From positions 1 to 12,574 of the forward strand of contig JACXUQ010000013.1 in NCBI GenBank assembly GCA_014763835.1: a stretch of DNA of 12,574 nt, read 5' to 3'. Made by a program: the position numbers and the translations under genes. Under the pieces are notes generated by a model that worked only from the letters and a program-made list of their open reading frames with translations, did no database searches and was not told the DNA's origin. Position 1 is the first letter of the stretch; each line of letters opens with the position of its first letter. Source of the stretch: Thiotrichales bacterium. GTDB lineage: Bacteria > Pseudomonadota > Gammaproteobacteria > Thiomicrospirales > Thiomicrospiraceae. Positions 1 through 6,493 of this stretch are shown here, one piece after another.

Positions 1-126
1 AAGCAGTCCTTTAACGGCCTTACTCTGGTGCAGGGCCTGGAGCCCTATTCGGCGCTCAAGCAGACCTATATCGAATCCATCAGCCAGATCATTGAGCACA
101 ATCAACTGACAGAGTACGATCTGTAA
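1..126 (+). CDS. C-terminal fragment of an unidentified protein
   Basis: The first 126 bases are open in frame 1 and end at a TAA stop, giving the last 41 residues of a protein whose start lies outside the window. The fragment begins KQSFNGLTLVQGLEPYSALK and ends EHNQLTEYDL. It has no membrane segment, no cysteines and no motif that I recognise; the second half could form one amphipathic helix. It converges on the rim operon, whose last stop lies 40 bases away. No family can be assigned from so short a piece. That it is a real coding end is supported by the uninterrupted frame, codon use like that of the neighbours, and the convergent layout. Confidence 0.6.
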   Translation, partial: KQSFNGLTLVQGLEPYSALKQTYIESISQIIEHNQLTEYDL

Positions 127-165
127 CCCGATTTTCTGCCGCAAAAAACTCAACAGGCCGGGTTC

Positions 166-1230
166 TTACAACGACGGAATATCGTCCGTCGGGTAAGGCA
201 GAATCGACTCGTCCAGCATCTCTTCGTGAAACTCCTCGACCTTGCCCAGCGCAATATCGGTGCGCGCAAACTTGGCAATGTGAAACAGCGCCTCACCCTC
301 ATTCACCAACGGCATCTTCATCTGACCGATCACCAGACCACTATAGGGCGAATAGACCTCCACCTCGGTTTCACCGAAGGGATCGGAGACCACACCAATC
401 AAGGTTTTGTTGGCCTGCACACGCTGACCGTCGCTCACAAGCGAGCGAAAAATACCGCTGTGCGGTGCTCTGACCCAGAAACTGGAACGCGCCACCACGG
501 GCTGGATTTGTTTTGACTGTTTGCGGCGTGATGGCGCCAGCATTTGCAGCTCACGCATCACATTCAAAATACCGTGAACGCCGGCGCGAATCGAAACCTC
601 ATCAAAGCGCAACGCCTCGCCCGCCTCATACAGCAAAATCGGAATACCACGCTTGACCGCTGCGGCGCGCAACGAACCGTCACGCAGATTGGAATTCAAC
701 ATCAAAGGTGCACCAAATGCCTGCGCCATACGGCGGGTGCAGTCGTCGTCCAGATCGGCGCGGATTTGCGGCAGATTGCTACGGTTGATCGCGCCGGTAT
801 GCAAATCGATGCCGTGAGTGGACTTGCTGACAATTTCGTTCAGGAAGATATTCGCCAAGCGCCCGGCAATCGAACCGGAACTCGACCCCGGGAAGCTGCG
901 ATTTAAATCGCGTCTGTCGGGCAGGTAGCGGCTATGGTTGATAAAACCGTGCAGATTAACAATCGGCACGGTGATCAAGGTACCTTTGAGACGTTCCAGC
1001 GCTTTCACTTTCAACAGACGGCGGATAATCTCCACCCCGTTGAGTTCGTCGCCATGAATGGCGGCACTAATAAACAATACCGGACCTCTTTGCCTGCCAC
1101 ACCAAACCTGCACCGGCATGGTCAGCTCACTATGGGTGTACAATTTGCCGATGGTCAGATCAATGGTGCGACGTGTGCCGGGCGTGACCGTGACGCCGCC
1201 TATGGTAATGGGCGCATTGCGCTTTGGCAT
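166..1230 (-). CDS. Succinylglutamate desuccinylase/aspartoacylase-family zinc hydrolase in the rim operon
   Basis: Predicted cytoplasmic zinc-dependent amidohydrolase of the AstE/aspartoacylase family (354 residues), related in fold to M14 carboxypeptidases. Visible motifs are HGDE (H59 and E62, the first two zinc ligands), DLNRSFPG at 108-115 (substrate carboxylate binding), IDLHTG with H144 as third zinc ligand, and YEAGE with E202 as the likely catalytic glutamate. Residues from about 245 form a beta-rich C-terminal barrel (SPYSGLVIGQMKMPLVNEGE), usual in this family. The ATG shares its A with the rimK stop (TGATG), so translation is probably coupled. The name AstE would be misleading, because no arginine succinyltransferase genes are present. 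The natural substrate is unknown. Its place behind a glutamate ligase suggests it could remove glutamyl or N-acyl groups, which is inference. Family assignment is firm. Confidence 0.9.
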   Translation of the reverse strand: MPKRNAPITIGGVTVTPGTRRTIDLTIGKLYTHSELTMPVQVWCGRQRGPVLFISAAIHGDELNGVEIIRRLLKVKALERLKGTLITVPIVNLHGFINHSRYLPDRRDLNRSFPGSSSGSIAGRLANIFLNEIVSKSTHGIDLHTGAINRSNLPQIRADLDDDCTRRMAQAFGAPLMLNSNLRDGSLRAAAVKRGIPILLYEAGEALRFDEVSIRAGVHGILNVMRELQMLAPSRRKQSKQIQPVVARSSFWVRAPHSGIFRSLVSDGQRVQANKTLIGVVSDPFGETEVEVYSPYSGLVIGQMKMPLVNEGEALFHIAKFARTDIALGKVEEFHEEMLDESILPYPTDDIPSL

Positions 1231-2144
1231 CAGCCCTGCCCTTTGGTACGGCCACGGTTACGGCGTTGCTTAAGAGCGTTTTTTTCCAGAAACTCGATAA
1301 TCATACCGGCAATATCCTTGCCGGTGGCGCCTTCAATCCCTTCCAGACCGGGTGAAGAGTTCACCTCCATCACCACCGGCCCGTGATTGGAGCGCAGCAG
1401 ATCCACACCGCAGACATTCAAGCCCATGATCTTCGCCGCATTGACCGCGGTGGCGCGTTCAGCAGCCGTAATTTTAACCAAGTGCGCGCTACCGCCCTGG
1501 TGCAAGTTGGAGCGGAACTCCCCCTCTTTGCCTTGACGTTTCATTGCCGCAATCACTTTACCGCCAACGACAAACGCGCGGATATCCGCGCCGCCAGCCT
1601 CTTTGATAAACTCCTGAACCAGAATATTGGCCTTCAGGCCGTTAAACGCCTGAATAACGCTGGTCGCCGCCGAATGGGTGTCGGCCAATACCACGCCAAC
1701 GCCTTGCGTGCCTTCCAGCAATTTAATCACCACCGGTGCACCACCTACCGTTTTAAGCAAGTCATCGACATCATCCGGCGAGTGCGCAAAACCGGTCACC
1801 GGCAGGCCTACGCCTTTGCGTGACAATAGTTGCAGGCTGCGCAGCTTGTCGCGCGAACGGGTGATCGCCACCGATTCATTCAACGGAAACACGTTCATCA
1901 TTTCAAACTGGCGCAATACCGCGGTACCGTAAAACGTTACCGAAGCACCGATTCGCGGAATCACGGCGTCAAACCCTTCCAGCACCTCACCTTTGTAATG
2001 AATCTCCGGATTGACCGAGTTGATATTCATATAACAACGTAGGACATCAATCACCTGCACCTCATGGCCGCGCAATTCCGCAGCCTCCACCAGACGCCGG
2101 GTGGAGTAGAGTTTCGGCCCTCTTGAAAGAATGGCGATTTTCAT
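1230..2144 (-). CDS. rimK: RimK, ribosomal protein S6-L-glutamate ligase (ATP-grasp)
   Basis: ATP-grasp ligase that adds glutamates to the C terminus of ribosomal protein S6 and, in E. coli, can make poly-alpha-glutamate. The 304-residue protein matches E. coli RimK along its whole length: MKIAILSR at the start, PRIGASVTFYGT at 63-74, the FPLNESVAI stretch, SPDD at 122-125, EGTQGVGVVL at 144-153, and VMEVNSSPGLEGIE at 258-271. ATP and metal residues K100, K141, E178, D248, E260 and N262 are all present at the numbers expected from the E. coli protein. The last 14 or so residues (KQRRNRGRTKGQG) form a basic tail unlike that of E. coli. The ATG overlaps the rimB stop (TAATG), and an AAGGA lies just upstream inside rimB. 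It acts in the cytoplasm on ribosomes or free S6. Confidence 0.96.
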   Translation of the reverse strand: MKIAILSRGPKLYSTRRLVEAAELRGHEVQVIDVLRCYMNINSVNPEIHYKGEVLEGFDAVIPRIGASVTFYGTAVLRQFEMMNVFPLNESVAITRSRDKLRSLQLLSRKGVGLPVTGFAHSPDDVDDLLKTVGGAPVVIKLLEGTQGVGVVLADTHSAATSVIQAFNGLKANILVQEFIKEAGGADIRAFVVGGKVIAAMKRQGKEGEFRSNLHQGGSAHLVKITAAERATAVNAAKIMGLNVCGVDLLRSNHGPVVMEVNSSPGLEGIEGATGKDIAGMIIEFLEKNALKQRRNRGRTKGQG

Positions 2145-2572
2145 TATTTTTTTCCTTGTAAAAAAGATTGGTGAGGTGCAACGATAAAGTGTCCTTCACG
2201 CAGTGCCGTTCGTCCCAACAGCATCTTGAACGCCATGGTGTCGCGACTGGTCAAGGAGATGGCAATTTTAAAGCATTGTTCACCGATCTGAACATCACTC
2301 TCGATAAAATATCTTTCGCTGACATTGCCGCTGGAATCGGTCACGCCACGCACATCCTGAACCTTGGCTTCGCAGACCTGAACCTTGCTTAGGTCGTGCT
2401 CATCGATATGGATGTAAAAACGCACCCAACGTTCCCCGTTACGCTCAAACTCATCCACTTCAAAGGCATGCAGAGCAGAATTTTTAGCTCCGGTATCGAC
2501 CTTGCACTGTAGCCGTTCTATCCCCAGCTCCGGCAAAGCCACCCATTCGCGCCAACCTACCATCTGTGTCAC
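2144..2572 (-). CDS. rimB: RimB-type ATP-dependent zinc protease family protein (retropepsin-like, DUF785)
   Basis: Small protein of the 'ATP-dependent zinc protease' family (PF05618), which has a retropepsin-like fold. The aspartic-protease signature VDTGAK-S-AL is at residues 25-34 with D26 as the catalytic-type aspartate, and LLGRTAL at 118-124 is the family's second conserved block. In Pseudomonas, RimB regulates RimK activity, and the gene sits directly before rimK there as here. I place the start at the GTG at 2572 (142 residues) because AGGAG lies six bases upstream. A longer reading begins at a TTG at 2599 with no ribosome site, and an ATG lies three codons downstream at 2563. The coding region overlaps rimK by one base. 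It is probably the first gene of the operon. Confidence 0.9.
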   Translation of the reverse strand: MTQMVGWREWVALPELGIERLQCKVDTGAKNSALHAFEVDEFERNGERWVRFYIHIDEHDLSKVQVCEAKVQDVRGVTDSSGNVSERYFIESDVQIGEQCFKIAISLTSRDTMAFKMLLGRTALREGHFIVAPHQSFLQGKK

Positions 2573-2578
2573 CCGTCT

Positions 2579-2583
2579 CTCCT
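2579..2583 (-). promoter_or_regulatory. Ribosome binding site deciding the rimB start
   Basis: AGGAG on the minus strand, six bases before the GTG at 2572. It favours that start over the TTG at 2599, which the site would lie inside, and over the ATG at 2563, which would be 15 bases away. Confidence 0.6.
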
Positions 2584-2607
2584 CTTTCCTTTCCGGCAAT
2601 CTATGAT

Positions 2608-2637
2608 TTTATCCGTTTAAACCTATTTTACTAGCAA
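2608..2637 (-). promoter_or_regulatory. Weak candidate sigma70 promoter for the rim operon
   Basis: Minus-strand TTGCTA (2637-2632) and GATAAA (2613-2608) are separated by 18 bases, each matching four of six consensus positions. It lies about 40 bases before the rimB start, in AT-rich DNA between divergent genes. The match is modest, so this is only a candidate. Confidence 0.28.
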
Positions 2638-2757
2638 TACCGCGAAAAGACGGCTTTAATCCCCCCATTAAATAGGTGCCACAGCCACTTTAAAAAGCAT
2701 GCCACCATCCTCATAATAGGCAAATCCATCAAGACTTTAAACCCGGCATTTTTTATT

Positions 2758-3303
2758 ATGTATAAATTTTTATTGAGTAAACCCGGCCTGCTGATTATTT
2801 TTGGGGGCGTTTTCGCGTTAGTATTTTGGCTCTTTCTGGATGCATACAATGCCCCTACCAAGCAGCCTACGATACCTGAATCGTCAACATCCAAAATAAC
2901 TACCCCAAACCAACCTGCTAACAGGGAAGCATCCCCGGAAACGACATCTACTTGTGAGGCAAAAGAGCCTACCGAGCCGCTTAACTTGGAACTTGACAGT
3001 CTTAAATCACCTCTAGGTGGTCGGCTGAGTGATGAACACGTCAATACAACTCAGAATGAAGGGCCAACCCGTCCGCCAGCCACTCCGCTAGCCGATTCAC
3101 CCGACGATACTCGCTTATTGCCCGATCGCTCTAAACCTTCAGAAAATGGTGTCATTTATGGCTATGAGGGCAAAGAAGAGGAAAGCCATAAGGTCTCAAT
3201 CGGTGTTAAAAAGGACGATGTAACCGTCAAAACACAGATCAAAGCTGGGGAAAAAGAGAATGAAGTGCAAGGCGTGGAAATTGAAATCAAACTGCCTAAA
3301 TAA
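2758..3303 (+). CDS. Hypothetical membrane-anchored protein with long Pro/Thr/Ser/Glu-rich region
   Basis: I do not recognise this 181-residue protein. Residues 1-9 (MYKFLLSKP) are short and basic, and 10-28 form one hydrophobic helix (LLIIFGGVFALVFWLFLDA). That indicates an N-in single-pass anchor or an uncleaved signal, with the rest in the periplasm. Residues 30-130 are low-complexity, rich in proline, threonine, serine and acidic residues, with a lone cysteine at 65. Residues 135-181 are charged and alternate in a beta-strand pattern (VSIGVKKDDVTVKTQIKAG, then VEIEIKLPK). The ATG has no convincing Shine-Dalgarno sequence. Codons are more AT-rich than in neighbouring genes, and no partner gene lies on this strand, so it may be lineage-specific or acquired. 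An antisense frame exists but has no protein-like features. Confidence 0.7.
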   Translation: MYKFLLSKPGLLIIFGGVFALVFWLFLDAYNAPTKQPTIPESSTSKITTPNQPANREASPETTSTCEAKEPTEPLNLELDSLKSPLGGRLSDEHVNTTQNEGPTRPPATPLADSPDDTRLLPDRSKPSENGVIYGYEGKEEESHKVSIGVKKDDVTVKTQIKAGEKENEVQGVEIEIKLPK

Positions 3304-3337
3304 AATGTTACAAGATCGTATTCTGTAATGCTTTGTC

Positions 3338-3362
3338 TGGGCCATGCTATGTGCATGACCCA
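3338..3362. terminator. Stem-loop between convergent genes, possible terminator
   Basis: TGGGCCATGC and GCATGACCCA form a ten-position stem with one mismatch around a TATGT loop. It lies between the ends of the orphan membrane gene and hemJ. No T-run follows on either strand, so it is either a weak terminator or an mRNA 3'-end stabiliser. Confidence 0.4.
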
Positions 3363-3370
3363 AATCGGAC

Positions 3371-3793
3371 TTAAAACGGTTTAACCACCACCAGAATCAG
3401 AATCACAATCGTCAGCAACAGCGGAATCTCGTTAGCCCAGCGGTAATAAACGCCGCTATGATCCAAATGCCCTTCCTGCATCTCCTGCATACGGCGCTTG
3501 GTCCACAGGTGGTAAACCAGCATCAGCCCCACAAACACCAGTTTGGCATGCAACCAGCCCATGCCTGCCGCCAACGGGAAATATGCCAGCCAAAGCCACA
3601 AGCCGCTGCCGATCGCCAGCATCATCATAATGGTCATAAAGCTGTAAAGTTTCTTGGCCATAATGGCCAAGCGCGCCACATCCTGCCCGGCCTCTTTGCC
3701 TTCCACAAAATGTACAAAAATGCGCGGCAGATAAAAAATACCCGCCATCCACGACATCATAAACAGAATGTGAAACGTCTTTAACCACAACAT
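3371..3793 (-). CDS. hemJ: HemJ, protoporphyrinogen IX oxidase (UPF0093)
   Basis: Integral membrane protein of the HemJ family (PF03653), which oxidises protoporphyrinogen IX to protoporphyrin IX, the penultimate step of haem synthesis, in bacteria that lack HemG or HemY. The 140-residue length is typical. Conserved features are WLKTFHIL with H8, the FYLPRIFVH block with R24, GWLHAKL at 79-85 (H82, K84), YH at 94-95 and RWANEIP at 118-124. Four hydrophobic helices are apparent, and the last residues are VVKPF. I chose the ATG at 3793 because AAGGAG lies six bases upstream; a TTG two codons earlier is too close to that site. The gene stands alone, divergent from slyD across about 100 bases. 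No other haem-synthesis gene is in the window. Confidence 0.93.
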   Translation of the reverse strand: MLWLKTFHILFMMSWMAGIFYLPRIFVHFVEGKEAGQDVARLAIMAKKLYSFMTIMMMLAIGSGLWLWLAYFPLAAGMGWLHAKLVFVGLMLVYHLWTKRRMQEMQEGHLDHSGVYYRWANEIPLLLTIVILILVVVKPF

Positions 3794-3799
3794 AAACAA

Positions 3800-3805
3800 C
3801 TCCTT
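3800..3805 (-). promoter_or_regulatory. Ribosome binding site deciding the hemJ start
   Basis: Minus-strand AAGGAG with a six-base spacer to the ATG at 3793. It excludes the TTG at 3799 as start. Confidence 0.7.
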
Positions 3806-3824
3806 TTAAACTTAGGGGCAAAAA

Positions 3825-3854
3825 TTCGCAGTTTGCCGATACAAGCTGTATGAT
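3825..3854 (+). promoter_or_regulatory. Candidate sigma70 promoter for slyD
   Basis: TTCGCA (3825-3830) and TATGAT (3849-3854) with an 18-base spacer, about 40 bases before the slyD ATG. The -10 box matches five of six positions; the -35 box is weak. Confidence 0.35.
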
Positions 3855-3896
3855 AACGGCTTTATTATTTTTAATACATTCAAACTAGGACAGATT

Positions 3897-4376
3897 ATGA
3901 CTATTGCAAACAACAAGGTCGCGTTGATCGAATACACCCTTACCAACGAAGCCGGTGAAACCCTGGATGCTTCTGAAGGTCATCCATTGGCTTACCTGCA
4001 CGGCCACGGCAATTTGATTCCTGGTTTGGAAAAAGAACTGGAAGGCAAAAAGGTCGGCGATAAGTTCACCGCCACCATCCCTGCCGCCGAGGCCTATGGC
4101 GAACGTCATGAGGAACTGGTGCAGACCGTTCCAAGCACCATGTTCCAAGGGGTTGACGAACTGGAAGTGGGCATGCGTTTTCAGGCCCAGTCTGAGCAAG
4201 GCATGCATTCGGTTGAAATCACCGAAATCGACGGCGACCAGATCACCGTTGACGGCAACCACCCATTGGCAGGTATGCCGCTTACGTTTGAAGTGGAAGT
4301 GGTCGGCGTACGCGATGCCACCGCAGAAGAGCTGGACCATGGCCACGCTCACGGTGACGGCGGTCACCACCACTAA
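3897..4376 (+). CDS. slyD: SlyD-type FKBP peptidyl-prolyl cis-trans isomerase
   Basis: Cytoplasmic FKBP-family prolyl isomerase and chaperone of 159 residues. It has the SlyD arrangement: a split FKBP domain (about 1-70 and 125-140) with an insert-in-flap chaperone domain between them, which includes MFQGVDELEVGMRF. Typical blocks are LIEYTLTNEAGETLD, GHGNLIPGLEKELEGKKVGD, the AAEAYGER stretch, VDGNHPLAG at 118-126 and LTFEVEVVGVRDAT. The tail (DHGHAHGDGGHHH) holds six histidines from 148 onward and no cysteine. E. coli SlyD has a longer Cys/His tail that binds nickel for hydrogenase maturation; the shorter His-only tail here should still bind metal, but that is inference. AGGA lies six bases before the ATG. 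The gene is monocistronic and ends in a strong terminator. Confidence 0.94.
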   Translation: MTIANNKVALIEYTLTNEAGETLDASEGHPLAYLHGHGNLIPGLEKELEGKKVGDKFTATIPAAEAYGERHEELVQTVPSTMFQGVDELEVGMRFQAQSEQGMHSVEITEIDGDQITVDGNHPLAGMPLTFEVEVVGVRDATAEELDHGHAHGDGGHHH

Positions 4377-4393
4377 GTGTAAACTTAGACAGC

Positions 4394-4423
4394 AAAAAGG
4401 GCATCTTCGATGCCCTTTTTTTT
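4394..4423 (+). terminator. Rho-independent terminator after slyD, bidirectional
   Basis: GGGCATC and GATGCCC pair around a TTC loop, followed by eight T residues and preceded by five A residues. Because of the A-run it can also terminate minus-strand transcripts, and so serve the converging cytochrome-like gene. Confidence 0.92.
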
Positions 4424-4450
4424 CATCTGACGCTTACGCTGCTCAATAGG

Positions 4451-5215
4451 CTACTCGACCTTATCCGTCCAAGTATTTTCATCCGACCCCTGTCCGCGCC
4501 ACGGCATAATCCACATCTGATAAAGCGACGTAAACATCATGACGGCCGAAGCCATGCTGTAGCCGAAACCGCCCACAATCACCAGATAGGCAAAGTTGGG
4601 ATTGAGCTTGGTAAGCCACCATGAGGCGATATCAACAATCAAAAACGCAAACGGCGTGAAAATCAACAGCGCCTTCACCCATTTTGGAAAACCCACCGCC
4701 ATTGAGAAAATCAGGCCGATAAAAAAGAAGATAAAGGCGATACCAAACAGGTGAATGTGCGAGACCCGTGTTAAAGAGCCGATTTCTGCACCGTGGTCGA
4801 TTGCCGCAATTTGCTTGATCACATTGTACTGAGTGACATTCGGCAGCCCCGGAATATGGGCATGACACATGGCGCATTTGGCGTCCACAATCGGCCTGAT
4901 GGTCGGCTCCCACTCGGCCTGCGGTGCGTCCTCGCGCGCCCATTTGATCAGAATCAGCTTCTCCTGCGGAGTCGCCTTATCACTCATGGAACCGTTGAGC
5001 TTGCTTTCCAACTTGGAACCGGTGCGGTTACCGTAGTAGCTGTAGACAATATCGTTAACCGACAAGCCGAATTTGCCGTCGGCCATGCCGTGCGTCAGCA
5101 TAATCTGCACGCCGGCCATCAGCAACCCCAAGCCGGCCACCAACAAATAGCCGGTGAATAACGCCCTCACCGACAAAGACAAACTTGGCAAATTGAGCCA
5201 TGTAACCGCTTTCAT
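4451..5215 (-). CDS. Four-helix membrane protein with one c-type haem motif (CxxCH)
   Basis: Uncharacterised integral membrane protein of 254 residues. An N-terminal helix (about 20-40) is followed by a loop of about 110 residues that carries CAMCH at 114-118, a c-type haem attachment motif. Three more helices follow (about 153-176, 180-201, 208-234). The loop should be periplasmic, where haem is attached. SHIHLFG just before helix 2 has two histidines (H153 and H155) that could ligate haem or a metal. The motif YSYYGNRTGSKLESKLNG precedes the haem site. It resembles a family of proteobacterial proteins sometimes mislabelled 'elongation factor-1 alpha', but I cannot name it firmly. The ATG at 5215 is preferred over the ATG at 5221 because AAGGA lies six bases before it. 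It converges on slyD. Confidence 0.85.
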   Translation of the reverse strand: MKAVTWLNLPSLSLSVRALFTGYLLVAGLGLLMAGVQIMLTHGMADGKFGLSVNDIVYSYYGNRTGSKLESKLNGSMSDKATPQEKLILIKWAREDAPQAEWEPTIRPIVDAKCAMCHAHIPGLPNVTQYNVIKQIAAIDHGAEIGSLTRVSHIHLFGIAFIFFFIGLIFSMAVGFPKWVKALLIFTPFAFLIVDIASWWLTKLNPNFAYLVIVGGFGYSMASAVMMFTSLYQMWIMPWRGQGSDENTWTDKVE

Positions 5216-5221
5216 CCCCAT

Positions 5222-5226
5222 TCCTT
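5222..5226 (-). promoter_or_regulatory. Ribosome binding site deciding the start of the CxxCH membrane protein
   Basis: Minus-strand AAGGA directly abuts the ATG at 5221 and is six bases from the ATG at 5215, so the second ATG is the likely start. Confidence 0.55.
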
Positions 5227-5301
5227 AACATCCGCAATTTGACGCAAAAGGATATGGTAATCAAAATACACGCGGCAGCGCAGCAATCTCCATAAAATAA
5301 T

Positions 5302-5751
5302 TTAAGGATTATCTATAAGGAAATCTTCATAATCCAGGCGGCCGTTGTCCACCACCACCCGTATGGCATGAATCCCCTGCTTGGCCTGCTTGACCGAATC
5401 GGCCTGACCGCTGACAAGAGGATGCCAGTCGGGCAGCGGTTGTCGGCGATAGATCAAACGGTAGGCGCAGCTGTCCGGCAGCCAATCAAACTCGGCGACA
5501 CGCTCTTTGGTCAACTGCACACAACTGGGTACATTCATCGAACGGTTGGCGTAATCGCTGCAACGCCCGGTTTCAATATCCGAATAAGCGCAGATGATAC
5601 GCGTATAGACAATTTCATCGGTCTCTTCATCTTGTAACTTGTTCAGACAGCATAACCCGCAGCCGTCGCATAAAGACTCCCACTCTTGCTGGGTCATCTC
5701 CTCCAGCGTTTTCACTTCCCAAAACGGGCGACTTTCCTGTAAATCGTTCAT
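5302..5751 (-). CDS. ycgN: YcgN/YkgJ-family cysteine cluster protein
   Basis: The 149-residue protein is a clear homologue of E. coli YcgN (UPF0260, zinc/iron-chelating cysteine cluster family). It shares PFWEVKTLEEMT, EWESLCDGCGLCCLNKL with C28, C31, C34 and C35, the DEETDEI stretch, further cysteines at 54, 64, 77 and 95, EFDWLPDSCAYRL at 87-99 and WHPLVSG at 109-115. Eight cysteines in this pattern are thought to bind a metal or Fe-S cluster, probably in the cytoplasm. The reaction, if any, is unknown. The ATG has only a weak AGG six bases upstream. It lies 86 bases after the CxxCH membrane gene on the same strand and 31 bases after the pseudouridine synthase gene, so it could be part of one transcript. 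Confidence 0.92.
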   Translation of the reverse strand: MNDLQESRPFWEVKTLEEMTQQEWESLCDGCGLCCLNKLQDEETDEIVYTRIICAYSDIETGRCSDYANRSMNVPSCVQLTKERVAEFDWLPDSCAYRLIYRRQPLPDWHPLVSGQADSVKQAKQGIHAIRVVVDNGRLDYEDFLIDNP

Positions 5752-5782
5752 AAAAACCTATTAAAACAATAAATTGAACATC

Positions 5783-6460
5783 TTATCTAAAGTATTCCCA
5801 CGGCGCGGACCAAGCCTGAAGCTGCGCCTGACACACAGGGCTTAAAAAACGTGAACCGGTCAGTGGCGGCTGTACAATGTGATGCATTTGGCCATGCCAA
5901 TCAAAACGCAGCGCATAGGCATGCAGATATCCTCTGTCCTCGTGTCGCGCTTCCTCCAACGCCGCGTAGCGTCTATCGCCGCAGATGGGCGCCCCCAAGC
6001 TTTTCAGTGCCACCCGCAGCTGGTGTGTCCGTCCCGTTAACGGCTTCAGCAAAAACAACCGCCAACCGGGTTCCAAAGAGACACTGATAAAGCGTGTCAC
6101 CGCCGGATTATCTGTGGTCGGGCTCAGTTTCCAGCTGCCGCGCCGCGCCGGCAGCATATCGCCTTTGATCCAGCCCTGCTTTTTTTTGGGTTTCTGAGCG
6201 GATAGGGCCACATAGTATTTTTCAATCTGTTGTGACTCAAACAAACGTTGAAATTCCTGAGCGGCTTGCTTGTTGGTGGCCAACAACAACAGTCCGGAGG
6301 TCATTTTGTCGAGGCGATGTACCGGAAAAAGCGTTTTATCGGGCCACTGTGCCTGTAACTGCACCACCAGCCCGGCTTCCTCCTCGGAATGCATACCGAT
6401 GCCCGGCGGCTTATGCACCACCATAAAATCCGGATGTTCAAAGATAACGGGAATCTGCAT
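5783..6460 (-). CDS. RluA-family pseudouridine synthase
   Basis: RNA pseudouridine synthase of the RluA/RsuA superfamily with a single catalytic domain and no S4 domain (225 residues, shorter than RluC or RluD). The opening FEHPDFMVVHKPPGIGMHSE is the usual N-terminal strand. HRLDKMTSGLLLLA at 48-61 is the signature, with D51 as catalytic aspartate. LKPLTGRTHQLRVALKSLGAPICGDRRY, from about residue 138, is the conserved RNA-binding and catalytic core, and LHAYALRF follows. It resembles the short RluA-like subgroup of uncertain substrate; tRNA or rRNA is possible, and I see nothing that decides between them. The ATG at 6460 lacks an evident Shine-Dalgarno sequence. It follows the alkC stop by 33 bases, so the two may be co-transcribed. 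Confidence 0.92.
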   Translation of the reverse strand: MQIPVIFEHPDFMVVHKPPGIGMHSEEEAGLVVQLQAQWPDKTLFPVHRLDKMTSGLLLLATNKQAAQEFQRLFESQQIEKYYVALSAQKPKKKQGWIKGDMLPARRGSWKLSPTTDNPAVTRFISVSLEPGWRLFLLKPLTGRTHQLRVALKSLGAPICGDRRYAALEEARHEDRGYLHAYALRFDWHGQMHHIVQPPLTGSRFLSPVCQAQLQAWSAPWEYFR

Positions 6461-6493
6461 AGCACAACAAACGCAAAACTGACTAAACGGTTA

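Noticed and set aside
125..164. AACCCG and CGGGTT as a terminator between the first gene and the rim operon
   Set aside because: The stem is six pairs with a 28-base loop and no T-run, so it is unlikely to work as a terminator.
166..1230. Naming the zinc hydrolase astE or aspA
   Set aside because: No arginine succinyltransferase pathway genes are adjacent, and substrate cannot be read from the motifs.
2631..3044. Open frame antisense to the orphan membrane protein, 137 residues
   Set aside because: No ribosome site, no hydrophobic or domain pattern, and it runs opposite a frame with a proper membrane anchor.
3456..3821. Open frame overlapping hemJ on the same strand in another frame
   Set aside because: It is a frame-shifted reading of hemJ with glycine/arginine-rich nonsense composition; hemJ itself is well matched.
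3885..4373. Open frame of 162 residues antisense to slyD
   Set aside because: Antisense reading of a well-conserved gene, His/Phe-rich composition typical of such shadows.
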